Positions 26,901 to 41,900 of a stretch of 64,000 nucleotides of DNA are shown here, one piece after another (position 1 is the first letter of the stretch; each line of letters begins with the position of its first letter). The translations under genes and the position numbers were made by a program. The DNA comes from Pseudoips prasinana (Eukaryota; Arthropoda; Insecta; Lepidoptera; Nolidae), in contig OX621263.1 in NCBI GenBank assembly GCA_951640165.1, positions 5,292,501 through 5,356,500 on the forward strand, given 5' to 3'. The notes under the pieces were generated by a model. The model saw nothing but the letters and a program-made list of their open reading frames with translations, was not told the origin of the DNA and searched no databases.

Positions 26901-29900
26901 AGGCTCTCGTAGCCAAGCCTTACACACCGCTCTAGCCGGTGGCGACCACTGATTCTCATTGCGACATATCCAACCACGGATTGCGGGCTCCAACTAAAAT
27001 AAAACATCATCATCATTATATCAACCGAAAAACGTCCACTGCTGGACCAAGCCTTCTTCCAAAGATCATCATTTTGTGTGCGGGGGGGGGGGGAGGGTTA
27101 ATGCAATAATCACCTTACTGCGGTTCACAGAATACATCAACTGTTACCGCCTGCGCCATCTGATATGTGTTTCTATCTAGCGGGGCCCCTTAGCTAGAGC
27201 GATGAAAGTGATGAGAGCGGTACATTGGGAAAACATAAGAATGGTCTGCATTTTCCGCACGTGTAAATTCAAATAACAAAGGGCCCCGCTGGCTAGACAA
27301 AACTTTGATACTTAATTTCTAGTATACCATCAAACATTTTTAAGAACAAATACATGAATAGGAAGGTACATTGGGCCAAGTTTCGTCTGACACCATTTTT
27401 AGGTATCTCGGCGTGATATCGACGGAGGGCCCCGCTGGATGGAAATCGACTTCAGAGGTCATTTCTGTGGATACAACGGAGGTACATTGGACCACTTCAT
27501 TATATTTGGTAGGTACATTGAACAAGCTAACCACTCTCATCACTTTCATCGCTCTAGCTAAGGGGGCCCCGCTAGATAGAAACACATCCATCTGATGGCA
27601 CACGAGAGAAAGGTGGCCTATGTGAAGTTAGCTGTCTATCGGCGTGAAAGCGTTGACCAATGGAGGACGAGAGGATCGGCGAATGGACGGTCCGTCTCCT
27701 GCGCAAACTTCACTTTATATATATAGCTTTGTCACCTTCTTCGATTTTTGTCTGTCTTCGTGAATTGAGTTTTTTATTATTATCATCGTATATAATAAAT
27801 AAACGTCTTTTTATGTATGAAATAAAACCATTCATTGAAGACAACCTAACCCTTAACCGAGCGAGAAAAGGAGGAAGCTGCATTGCTGAATTATCAAGAA
27901 AATACGATATCAAACATCAACTTACCAAATTTCAACAGGATAGTTCTAATAGTTTCAGAAAAAAGTGCCTGTGACGTACATGACACGACATGACGAATCC
28001 ATAAGGTTCCGTTTTTTGCCATTTGGCTACGGAACCCTTAAAAGGTACAATTGGAGGTCTTTATCGTTTACATGTCATCCATATCATCATATCAGCCAGA
28101 AAGGCGTCAACAGGGGGAGGGGGGGGGGGGCGGAATCACCACGCTTACCAGGCGGGTCGGTGATTGAGGTATGATGGTCATAGTACTCAGAGAAACGCTG
28201 TTCATTCTCTAATATATAGTAATTCGGGGCAACTCCTACGATTCCCATTGGGTTGAGATGGGGTAGGAAATTCTATGCCGTCACTGCAGACGTTTAAGGC
28301 GCTCAGGTGCGCGTTCAGTCCATAGATGGGTGACCGTCAAAATGGTTTCATTTCTGACCGTGTCCGTACTTCGGAGGGCACGTTAAGCTGTCGGTCCCGG
28401 TTGTTCGTGTTAGAAGACAGTAATAAGCCATGTCAGAGACCCACTAGGCAGCTTGAACAACTCTGATACTAGCAGCTGCGTAATCACCCCTATACGATAA
28501 GAAAGAAAGAAAGACTGCAGTCATTCACACGTAGCAAACAAGACAGGAGTAGTTAATTATTATGTTAACATTGTGCCTGTTAAGAATTTTGATTTCGTAT
28601 CCTAGAACTTATAACCAGGGGCGTGGTGAGAGATTCAGTGATTGTGCGGGCCAGAACGGTGCGGCGATTGGTTAGGAAAGAGATAGATAATATTTTTTTT
28701 TTCTTTATTTAAACTTTATTACAGCATTTTCTGTTGTTATAGCCGTAACAGAAATACATTATCAGTAAAAATTTCAACAGTCCAACTCACGGTTCATGAG
28801 ATACAGCCTGGTGACAGACAGCGAAGTCTTAGTAATAGGGTCCCGTTTTAAACTCTGGGTACGGAACCCAAATAAATTAAATATTTATTTATTTATTTAC
28901 CATAAAACTTATTCTATCATTACAGGCGAGCCTAATGCGACAGAATAGTTAAACTTATATCTATCTGTCATGTATCTGTACACCGACAACTGCCCCTCTC
29001 AATAACTCCATTCTCCGATCTTTACTTTGGTTGTCTGGAAGAGATCACATTTTGTGATAAGACCGCCCATTGTATACTTTTAAGGTTTAAATTGTTTTTA
29101 TTTTTATTTTGTAATACTTTGGTGTGCAATAAAGAGTTTATCTATCTATCTATCTATCTATATAATACCTACGTACCTAATCTTACATTATTTTCCCTAC
29201 AAACTAACAATCCAATCATCTGTGAAGTGATGTATTAGTTACCTGGTTGAGTTCAATAAACAGCTGCGTGCTGGGCCGGACCACCGGTGTATGGCCGCAC
29301 ACTTTACACTTGGGCTCGGCCAGCTCCACCGCGTTGATGAGCTTGCCGCACTTGTCGCACTGGTCGCCGCGCGCGTTCTCGTAGCCGCAGCCGGGGTGCG
29401 GACACGTGCCTTCCACGAATCTGCCGGGGACAGACAAATATAGAAAGACGCAACAGCTGGACAAAGCAATCTTTGGGTTGGCACTCGCATTATGGTGTAC
29501 ACTGGAGATGACTCATTTACAAAACATAATCTTAGCCTACAGACGCCCACAGCTGGACAAATGTTTTTTAATTAAAAATAATTAGTTACCTAATTTTAAA
29601 AAAATAGTTTTTTTTTATATAATTGTTTAGTTTCAAATTAGTATCTTCACCAATCTGTCTGTGCTCAACTTCCTGTAACGAATATGAACAAACCGCTCAC
29701 CACATACTTTGGGAATGTGATCTCTGGCAAAATCAGCGTTATATTATGTTAAATAGCTTGCAACCAATATCTGGAGTAGTTTATTATACGGATCTTGTAG
29801 CAACAAGGAACAACTTCCGTGCGTTTAAGCGCTTTTGCCATACCTACTATTGGAATCAAATATAACAGCTCACTTAGGACCCTTAAATTAACCCTTGGTG

Positions 29901-32900
29901 CTCTTGCAGCTGGCTTCTCTAGTTGCAATTCTCTCGTTTAATGAGGCTATAGCCTCTTTATATCATTCTGTCTCCCGCTTTGCTCTGGAGGGAAGTGGAA
30001 CTATTCATTTCTAACTCCTCCTTTTTTTTCTTTCTGATTAAATTCGTTGCGGGATCCAAGACAGTTAAAGCCATTCCCCGGGACATGCCTGAGCCTCACC
30101 GCTCAGTGTCATTTCATTGTGTGCCACTGTTGATCCTGGCTTACAGGAGTTGCAGTGGTGGGTAAGAGGGAGGGACTAGTCCCTTTAAAAAAAAAATAAT
30201 AATAATTAAAAAAATATATATAGCTGTTATATATTTGCACGGAAGGATAGGAGCAATGCACATCAATGAAACTCGCTAGTTGGTTACACACTGATTTAAC
30301 GTCAGATGAAGGTGACACGCGGGGCGCAGCCCGCACACTTACGCGCATCGTCGCATGCACACGCACAAATACGTAACAATAACCAAATCCTAATTAAATG
30401 GATCAATGCTCAAATCGGAGTCATATATCTTCAGGACAACACTATATGACTCCGATTTGTGCATTGATCAATTTAATTAGGATTTGGTTATCGCTTTTTT
30501 TTTTTAATAAGATAATAATTTTTATTTATTATTAAATAACTTTGTATTAAATTATATATATGTTATTTATATGTTTTATAAATGTATTACTATTGATACC
30601 GGTAAAAAGTGTGACATTTACGTATAAGTAATACCCCGCTTTACGCGAGGGATACGTTCCGGAAAAACAGCGTTAACTGAATTTCGCGTAAATCGAGGTT
30701 TATGATTAAACATAATCAAAAAATAATAAAAAAAATTACGAATAATTTCATCTCACAGTCGATTCTGAGAGTCCAAAAGCTCTCCCAGCAATTGTTGCTT
30801 TACCTCCATTTTCCAGTATTCTTAACACGTTTATCTTTCCAAAGTTACGTTTTTACGCTCTTTTTTCTTTATAGGCGTCATTTTTGACATAGCGTTAAAT
30901 TATGTATGTATGTAATCTCCAATAGATGTTAAAACACGACTGCCAACCGAACTAAACACGACTGAACAAATGAAACGAACGAGGGAATCCCCATAAAACA
31001 AAGACTTAGGACGGGGAATCCCTAATTCTTCAATCAGAATGTTCAGTGGAAGGAATAACCAAAGAGAAGTTAATGACTACATTATGTTTAACACATTCTT
31101 TCGCGTAATACAAGGCATTTGAACGCCAAAGTCTAAATTCGCGTTAAAGTGAAACCGTGCATAACGGGGTCGCGTAAAGCGGGGTATTACTGTATAATGT
31201 TTTTAATTGTAATATTCTGTAAAATATTGACATTCGATTTATTAATAATTGGTTCGCAAAAAAGATTTTTTTTTATTTGATTCCCCAAGGCATCATGCAA
31301 TATTCCATGATCGCTTCGCGTGGGTAGGCGGTTGGAGTATGTAGCATAGTAGCATATGAAGGTCATAGGATTTAGAGAGACGCTGCTATCCATTCTCTGG
31401 TAGATATTTGGGATGACTTCGACGCCCCTCACCCTCCTCCCACAAATGGGATGAGATGGGGCGGCGAGACATATCACAGTCTTCACACAGCATCGTATTT
31501 ATAGGAGTGAAAACCATTAATACATTTTAACTGAGAAGTTAACGTTAGTGAACATTTTATGGAGCCCCACACGCCTCTATTGTCCGGTGAAGCTGTGAAA
31601 GCGTTCTAGGCGAACTGTATATCTACGTCTTTAAAAAATAAATTATAATTAATTAAGAATATACCGGTATAAGTTTCCTCTGAGCTAAAAAGGTAATGAG
31701 AATATACCGGTATAACTAACCTGTCAGCTAACGAAAGAGATAAGAATCATATCAGCCAAAACTGCTGAACAAAGGCTAACCCCAATTTTCTCCATAACTG
31801 CCATCTTGCGCTGCCCATCTTGTAGGGGCCTGCTCACGCTGCGTCTTACGGTTCGTGGTCGCCACTCGAGAACCTTTCTGCCCCAGCGGCCTTCAGTCTT
31901 GCAAGCTAATAGCCCGCCCACTGCCACTTCAATTTGACGATTCTTCGGGCTATGTCAGTTAATTAGCTTCGTCTTCAGATTTCGACATCTCTGATTCAAT
32001 TGCGCAGGGATACTCCGAGCACAACCCTCTCCATGGAAATACCGGTATAAATAACGGTTACTTAATAGGAAGTATAACTTACCTGTCAGCTAAAAACCGA
32101 TCGCACTTTTCACAGAGAAGTTGGTCGACTGACTGCGAGCTTACAAAGCCATTGTCTCTTAGCTTCAAGAACATTTCCTGAGATATTCTGCGAACAAAAA
32201 GAACAAGTCAAGAAGATGACTGTGACTGATCTATTGGACTAGTGGTTAGTGACCCTGACTGGTATTTTAAGCCAGAGGTCGTGGGTTCGATACCCACTAG
32301 AATCACACCAGGCAACGCTGCGCTCGCGCCTCCGACCGGTCCGCTGACCTTCAACGTCCTCCCCCACCTCGCTAACCGGCCGTCGAGCTACAGCGGCGGG
32401 GATTCGCTCTCAACACTCAGCGCAAGCAACGCGGTTACTTACTATATTTGAATCAGATACAATACAATTTTTATATATCGGAGATTAGTTTTATTTATTA
32501 GCCGAGACCCCCAGAAGCACAACTGGAGCTTGGCATTCAAACAGTTGTCGAGAAATAAGTTCTGAATTGTGTTTTTACAATGCATAAAATAAATAAAATA
32601 AAATAAATAAGGTTTTTATTCACGTAGACTTAAAAAAAAGCGCTTGTAAATAGTCATAGTAATACAGTTATTATTTATAGTTACTTATTACAGATATTTA
32701 GGTACAAGGAATGTTAAAACATTTATACAATTTATTTTATAACGGTAGTGATATTTAGCTAGCTTGTGTTAAGTTATTGTCAAGGAGATTGTTTAGTTGA
32801 AGTGTTTAATATTATGTATTGAAATTTATATATTTACTACATATTGTCTGAATGGTTCTGTCTATATTAAGGTATGAATTCAGTATTATTATAGATATTT

Positions 32901-35900
32901 TTTTAAATTATTGTTATTAAGGGCATAAATCTTTTCGTATGGATATGGTAATTTTATTAGTAGAAATACTTTTAGACTTTGAAGTAAAACCTCTTTATGC
33001 ACGCCTGACTTTGGGAGTACATTGGCGAATGCGTGACGTTACGAAGTGTGATCGGGCTGGGCAAACGGAAGTTGAGAGGGAGTTACGTTTCGTATATTAC
33101 TGTAGGGGCAAGAGAGAGATGCGAGCACACATTTTCTTTCTCTCTTTCTCACATAGCCAGTTACGTTTCGTATATCTAAGTTTTACTTCAGTCGTGTGGT
33201 CTAATGCACACTCGTTATATTTTAAATATATACATACTGTTAGGTGCAGATACTGTGCTTTATTTTATTTTATTTATTAAGGAATATCAACATTACATAC
33301 ACAGAGATATTTATGACAGTAAGTTATTTAAATATACATTCCTTGTGTTGTAACAATTACAGATATCCACAGCATTTAAATAGTAAATTTTACAAACAAT
33401 TTTATAAATACGTAGAAAAGAAAGAAAAAAAATCTGACTGTAGTTTTAAAACATTACTGGACACATAATTTCTTAAAATTTAGTTTAAAGTAAAGTCAGA
33501 GTTACAATAGTATCATTTCCAATGTGGGTAGCTGGTGCTGATCCTAATCTGAATGCACGCCTGAGTTGTTTAATGCCTGAACTGCTTAATATCTATTTTC
33601 TATACAAATCTGATATTTTACAATTCTAGTTACTTATATGTATTGCTCCAAAGATTTATAATAAAATACCAGCATTTATGAAGACTCGTACTACAAGTTT
33701 TCTGAAAACAAAAATGAAAAAGGTTTTGATTTGTAAAAGTTATTACAGCATTAATTAAATTCTAACTGATAATAATTTATTTAAATTTTTTTGGAAATTT
33801 AATTATATAAATTTAGTAGCTAATTATTGACATTTTATTATTATTGTTTTAACTAGTGACAAATTCTTAGGGATTATTTATTTAAATGGATGATATGATA
33901 TGATGATCATATCACCCATTTAAATAAATAATGAATTTGTATGTATGTACGCAATAATAAAAATGTATTTAAGTAATTTTCATATGTTTTGTTAGGCAGA
34001 TTTTGGTGGAACTTTAATTGTTTTTTGTTATCATGTATTACCCAAAGTGAAATGAAATAAATAATTTGATTTATTTCTATGTTCACACATAGCTAATAAC
34101 TTATTCTAGGTAAGCGACGTAACTAACACATACAATACACTGAATAGACAAGACAATTAGACATGTTATTGAAAACAAATATTTGTCATGCGCGTGGATC
34201 GAACGGATCAGAAGGTAAGTTTACTATCAAGTTAGTCATGGCGGTTGTCACATATAACAAGTCAAAGATACTTACTTACTTATCGTATGGGCAGCGCTTA
34301 CCCTAGTGTCAGAGTTGTTCAAGCCGCCCAGTAGGCCTCCGACATGGCTTAACGACTGCTGTCTAATGACTACAACCGGGACCGACAGTTTAACGTGCCC
34401 TCCGAAGTACGGAGACACTCAGAAAATAAACCACTTTGGTCACCCATCTATGTACTGACCGCGAGGCTAGTTGCTTAACCTCGCCAATCGCTTACGGACC
34501 GATGAGAGCATCTAGCGCCTAGCTAAATATAAAAATGTATCTTGTTTAGTATGTGTTATCTATACATATAATAAAATCGTAGGAAAGTCAAAACTGTACA
34601 TTGAATATTTTTTTAAAGGATACTTGGGGCGTGATCAACTATCGAAATCGAAGCAAAAAATATAGTTTTTAGAATTTTTGTCTGTTTGTCTGTATGTATG
34701 TCCGAGCTAAACTCAAAAAGTACTGCATAGATTTACTATTTTTGCATGAATATTACTAAGAGGTCGGGTCAACATATAGGCTACATATTATCACGCTATC
34801 ACCTACGAGGGAGGAGCTGTGATAATTTATAAAGTTTAACGCGGGTAAAACCGCGGGGCACGGCAATTTTTAGGGTTCCGTAGCCAAATGGCAAAAACGG
34901 AACCCTTATAGATTCGTCATGTCTGTCTATCCGTCCGTATGGCACAGCCACTTTTTTCCGAAACTATAAGAGCTGTACTACTGAAACTTGGTAAATAGAT
35001 GTATTCTGTGAATCGCATTAAGATTTTTACACAAAAATAGAAAAAGCCCCCCCCCCCCCCCTCCTCTAACTTCTAAAATAAGAGAATAAAAACTAAAAAA
35101 AATATATGATGTACATTACCATAGAAACTAACAACGAAAATTGGTTTGAACGAGGTCTAGCAAGTAGTTTTTTTTTAATACGTCATAAACCGCAATTTGC
35201 ATTCATTTAATCAACTGAAATACTTGCTGCTATGGAACCCTTCATGTGCGAGTCCGACTCGCACTTGGCCGGTTTTTTTAATATAATATTCACTCACTTA
35301 GTCTGTTGCGGCGTACTAGTCCGCCCGAAGTAATCGAACCCGATATCGAACCAGCGATACACCGCGTTGTGGATATCGAAGTATTTGTCGCAGATCTGCC
35401 GCGGCGTCAACCCCTCTTCTAACGCCTGTTAATAATAACAATAAATAAAATATCAATCCTACCAATATTATAAACGCGAAAGTTTGTAAGTATGGATGGA
35501 TGGTTTAAAAACTACTGAATGTAAAAATTATAATAAAACTTTACAATAATAACGTCAACCGGTCACCGTAGCTTAGTTGGTAGTGATCCTGCCTACGAAG
35601 CTGGTGGTCCTGGGTTCGAATCCCGGTTAGTGCAAATATTTGTGTGATGAGCACGAATATTTGTTTCTGAGTCATGGATGTTTTCTATGTATATAAGTAT
35701 TTATCTATCTATATAAGTATCTATATCGTCGCCTGGTACCCATAGTACAAGCTTTGCTTAGTTTGGGGCTAGGATGATCTGTGTGACATTGTCCCCAGAT
35801 TTATTATTATTATATAGCTTATACATCAGAATAACACATAGGTTATAATTTATAAAGATATTGTGTGAATTGTCCAAAATATGGTGATAAGTGTCAACTA

Positions 35901-38900
35901 AGTAGGGAAAATCTACCGTCTGCGAGCTATTCCGGCGTGCACTGCCAAAACCGCTAGACTTACACATCCTACTAATATTATAAATGCGAAAGTTTGTAAG
36001 TATGGATGGATGGTTTAAAAACTACTGAATGTAAAAATTATAATAAAACTTTACAATAATATAGCTTTTATATCTGAATAACACATAGGTTACAATTTAT
36101 AAAGATATAGTGTGAATTGTCCAAAATATGACGATAAGTGTCAAGTAAGTAGGGAAAATCTACCGTCTGCCAAAACCGCTAGATGCACATCCTACTTATA
36201 ATATTATAAATGCGAAAGTATGTGAGTATATATATAATAATAATAATAAATATCGTTTATTTTCTCCACAAATATTTTAGAATAAAAGTTACAAGGTTGC
36301 AGGTTAGAAATAGGCGGTACAGATATGTTGTGGAGACTGGAGCCGGTACTAGGTTAACCCTGTGTTAAAAGTCTCCAGGCCTCCACCTCGGACAGGTGAG
36401 ATATTTTCCTGAATTAAATTTACATTGTGCTAGTCTCGTTATTGTAGATAAAATAAACAATTCCGTGAGGTAACACAAAAACATTTAGTTAATAAGTATT
36501 TTTACCAGCCAGTGTGTGTATGTAGTGTGTGTATGTGTATGTGTGTGTGTGTGTGTGTGTATGTGTGTGTGTATGTGTGTGTGTGTGTGCGTGTGTGTGT
36601 TTGTGTGTATATGTATGTATGGATGTATTTTGTTACTCTTACGCCAAAACTACTGTATCGCGGGTGAAACCGTGGAGCATAGCTAGTAACTGTAATAAAG
36701 GCGGTTTCATGGAGAATGCGCTCTAGATCTACATGAACTCCCTGTGCAGTCACACGTGTGGCGCAGCGGCTAAGACAGTCGCCTCACCCTCGCGGGTTCG
36801 AGTCCCACGCCGGACAACTATTTGTGTGACCCATAAATAGTTGTTCTGAGTCTGGATGTAATTTGTGTCCGTCTATTATATGTTTGTAAAGTACCCCGCG
36901 ACACATGGATTAGATTTCCTTGTACGGGCGTTGTCTTTCAAAAAAAAACTTGTGTGTACTTCTGTACACGCGTTAGAAGTTATACTTCTTAATATACAAC
37001 TTGAACATAGTTATCAATTTTCATACCACCTAGAACTAACTTCATGCTGTTAATTTTTCGGTGTCGGTGTGCGCGCGCATCGTAAAAATTCACTCTCATC
37101 ATTTTTCTCCATCGCGCCAAAAGAAGTATAACTTCAAAAAAAAAACCATCCCTCCTCTTTTTTCATTGGACTACCAGACGTCTGGAGAGTCTCCACCGCA
37201 CCGCTTTGTCTCCCTCTTTCATCATAAGCGCGGCTAAGCAGTGGAACATCCTCCACATGAGTTTATTCAAGGCTATCTATAAGTGGCATCTTATGGGTAG
37301 GAACAGTCCACCTTCGACCACATCTTCACTCACCATCAGAGGAGTTTTTGGTCAAGCGCTAACCCATCCAGCAGAAAAAGAAATGTATGAGTCAGCTGAC
37401 ACCCTGGATTATAAAGTTTAACGCGGGTAAAATAATAATAACAATAATAATATCTGGGGACAATGTCACACAGATCATCCTAGCCCCAAACTAAGCAAAG
37501 CTTGTACTATGGGTGCCAGGCGACGATATAGATACTTATATAGATAGATAAATACTTATATACATAGAAAACATCCATGACTCAGAAACAAATATTCGTG
37601 CTCATCACACAAATATTTGCATTTACCGGGATTCGAACCCTGGACCACCAGCTTCGTAGGCAGGAGCACTACCAACTAGGCTACGGTGACCGTCAAAAAC
37701 GGCGGGGCACAACACGTTATTATATAAGTACATAAGTATTCCTCACCTTAGTTTCTGTAGCAGTACCATATTCGTCTGTCCCGGAGATGTACAGGGTGTT
37801 GTAGTCACATAGCCGGCAGTATCTGTCCAACAACAATTATCATCATCATATCAGCCGAAAGACTTCCACTGCTGGACAAAGATCTCCACAATTGCCTTCT
37901 GGCTTCCAGTGACCCTCACAAGATCATCGGTCTGTCTTGTAGGGGGTCTATCCACGCTGCGTTTTCCGGTTCGTGGTCGCCACTCGAGACCTTTCTGTCC
38001 CAACTGCAATACTCTTGTGGTGGTCACCAGAGGTTAATGCGGTGTAGGCCGTGAAGCTAGGCAAAAGAAAACACTTGTGTCGCACGGCACAGTTTATTAG
38101 CACACGCAAGCAAGCGGTGTTCACAAGAGGTGGAAGGAGAAAGTCACAGGAGAGTTTAGATATAAAGAAAGCACAGAAACAGTAAAAGTAGCAACGTGAA
38201 CGTAATATTTTAGCGGTACAAAATAGATTAGGCTGGACTGGCGGCGGGGCGCGCGGTGCGCTCGCGCAGGTGCCGCACCGGTACAGTAATCACTACTAAT
38301 AAGAATAAAACGTATGCGTTTGTGCTACGATTGAATTATTTGTACAATAATGAAAAATAATATTGTAATGAAATTAAATGAAATATTTTATTCAGCACTT
38401 GGGTATTAACATACACTTGTACTTGTCAAGCTCACAATGCAGTACATAAACATAGTGGATAGAAAATTTACAAAAAAAAAAAAATTCGTCAGTCCGTGCG
38501 GTTTGTTTTATCGCATATATTTTCTGAAATCCTTAAATAAATATCAATTTACTAATATTTAGAAATTTAGTTCTACTAATTAAATATAAACAATAGAAAT
38601 CTGCGTACGCAGTACGCCACACTCTTCTTCAAACTATCACTATACGGCAAATACATCCGGTCCATGGCAACCTTAGCCTATGAGGTTTGGAACACATATG
38701 GCATAACTTACGTACACCAGGACCAATTAAGCCTATTTTTTCCGTTAGTAGATTAAAAGTACATGGAGTAAGTTCTTACTGCAACTCCTGTAAGCCAGGA
38801 TCAACAGTGGCACACAATGACATGACACTGAGCGGTGAGGCTCAGCCATGTCCCGGGGAATCGCGACAACGGTCTTGGATCCCGCAACGAATTTAATCAG

Positions 38901-41900
38901 AAAGAAACGAGGTGTTTGAAAAAATTGTTCCATTTCTACTCAGAGACACGTTGGTGCTTCTACCCCTGAGGGCAGGATGAGATGGAGGTATTCGTCCATC
39001 TCGGGTAAAACCGCGGGGCACAGCTAGTATTATAAAGGCGAAAGTTTGTGAGTGTGTATATTTGTTACTTCTTCACGTCTAAACGGCTGAAGCGATTTTA
39101 ATAAAATTAGGAATAGAACTAGCTGACACCCTGGATTAAAACAGGCTAAAATTTATAAAGTTTAAAGCTGGTTAAACCGCGGGACACAGCTAGTATTCTA
39201 AATGCGAAAGTATGTGAGTGTGTATATTTGTTACTTCTTCACGTCCAAACGGCTGGAGCGATTTTAATAATATTTAGTATGGAGTTAGCTGACACCCTGG
39301 ATTAACACATAGGCTATAATTTATAAAGTTTAAAGCTGGTTAAACCGCGGGACACAGCTAGTATTCTAAATGCGAAAGTATGTGAGGGTGTATATTTGTT
39401 ACTTCTTCACGTCTAAACGGCTGGAGCGATTTTAATAAAATTAGGAATAGAGTTAGCTGACACCCTGGATTAAAACAGGCTAAAATTTATAAAGTTTAAA
39501 GGGAGTAAAACCGCGGGGCACAGCCAGTATTTAATATAGGTACCTGGCAAATATGTCAGCGGAGAGCACGCAGCCGATGATGTTGCCCAGGTGCGGCACG
39601 TTGTTGACGTAGGGCAGTGCGGACGTGATCAAAATGTTCTTACGTCCTTTTACTGGTAATCTGTAACAAACATCATCATTATCAGCAGGAAGACCAGCAC
39701 TGGAGAAATGTAGTATAGCTGAGACAGGGGCATTTTTCATCCCAGTAAGAGCTGGTTCACATTAGGTCGGAGCAACAGTTTTACCGGCCCGACAAACGTG
39801 TCGGATCCATATTGGCGTATGTATGTCAATAGCGCCGTTCACATTAGGGCGACCCGACCAAACTGTCGGAGCCGACACTTTTACCGTATGTCCAGCCACG
39901 ATTTCTGCCGGGTCGGACATAATATTGGCGTACTAGCAAGTATGGCGCCGTTCACATTTGTCGGCGCGAAGCGGCGGCGACACCCGCCTGCCACCCTCCC
40001 ACCCGCTCTTACCCCGCTCTCGGCACTCACGCAAGCAGTTTCGTCGACGTGTATGCAGAGAAGACACTCAATATGGAGGATTTCTTAATTCGCTTATTAA
40101 AGTTTGAAAAGTTCCAAATTCATTTCGCTCGGCAATTTCTTTTTTTCTGCCTTTTATTTAAATACCACATTGCAATGAAAACGTCGGCGTCGTCCATCCT
40201 ATACGAAAGCCAACTCACAACTGTTTTGCGACGACCCAGGCCGGGCAGTCCGTACCGACAGTTATATTCACATTAGGTCGGGTCGGCGGCGTCTAGTGTG
40301 AACAGCAACACCCGGCAGTCGGTGAACGGCAAACTGTCGGTCCGACCTAATGTGAACCAGCTCTAAGGAGACAACGTAAAAATCTCTAAAGTTGTTTTAA
40401 TATTCCACGTCCAGAGCTGAACAAAGGCCTCCCCCAAAGGTTTCCACAAATGCCAGTCCATCCGCAAGCAGTGACTTCCAGCGATCTTCACAAGATTATC
40501 GGTCCACCTTATATGGGGCCGGTCCACGCTGCTTGTTCTCATTTCGCGAAGATCATCACATGATCAAATGTCATAGTTTAGGATTCTATAAAGGACGTAG
40601 AGACAAAACTTCACTTATCTCTGTGTTTGTAGCATCAAATTTAAATTTATTCGAACATCTTAAAAGTAAACGACACAATAAAAAAATATGTTACCCAGTA
40701 AATCATAGTGCTCAATTTAGCAATAGTGTTTTTTGTATGGCACCACGCATATTCAACCATCTTCCAGGGGAAATATTAAATTGTTCCAATTTACAGGATT
40801 TTAAAAATAAATTGAAAAGTTTTCTTATAAAAAAAGCATATTATAGTGTAAAGGACTATCTTATTGACAAGTTCAATTTATAGTTAATTATTATGACATT
40901 TTCATTTTAAATATTTAAGTATGACATTCAATTTAAGATTAATTCTGACATGTTATAGTATTATTTATTGTACAATTAAATTGGCTTTGGTTTTATAATT
41001 AGTTTTGGCTTAAGTGCATGCATAAAAGTACAGTGTAGTACTGTTTTTTTATTTATATAATTTTGTATGCCTAACAGGCAGAACATGGATGTACTTTATT
41101 TTATTTTTTTAAAATAAAATAAATAAAAATAAAAATAAAAAAGGTTTTTATTCACGTAGACTTCAAAAAAGCGCTTGTAAATAGTCAGAACATGTTTGTA
41201 GTATTATAGTTGTATACATTATTATTTCTAGTAACATAGATATTAGGTACACATGTATTGATAGTATTAAAACATTAATACAATTTATTTTATAACAGCA
41301 ATGATATTTAGCTAGCTCGAATCAAGTTATTGTCAAGAGATTATGTTTAAGTTTAATTATCTAGTTTAAGTCTAATTATCTAGTTTAAGTCTAATATTTG
41401 TAATACATATTGGAAATGGTTCTGTCTATATTAAGGTGATATTATTATGACGGACCTTGTGTTAATAACGACGGTCGCGCTTTAATGCTACCACCGGATC
41501 CAATGCGCCCCAACTGAGAAGACCCAGCGAAACAAACTCAGCGAGTGTCTCTACTACCGGATTCAACACGGCCCAGTTGAGACGCTCCGGCGAAACATAC
41601 TCAATGGGGCATATACACGAGATTTGGTCCACTTACTGTAATTATTTAGCAGGCAAACACAATATATGCTCGATCGGTTGTCTGATTATTTATTTATTTT
41701 AGGTTTAATATATTAGAAAGAGAAAATAAAACGTCAAAGAAAAGTAACATTAATCATTTTGAGACACAACCAACAGTTCTGAAATTCGTAGAATATTTAA
41801 ATAATAGATAGATATATTATCAATATCACCTGTATTCATAACCTATGTTCACAAAATAAATTTGATTTGATTTATTTGATTTGATTTGATATATATACAT

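Noticed and set aside
29239..29550. 103-codon minus-strand frame overlapping a MetRS exon
   Set aside because: It is a shadow of exon c10 in another frame; the MetRS frame carries the zinc knuckles.
32939..33280. 113-codon frame as a gene
   Set aside because: It lies in a candidate MITE with internal repeats and has no domain.
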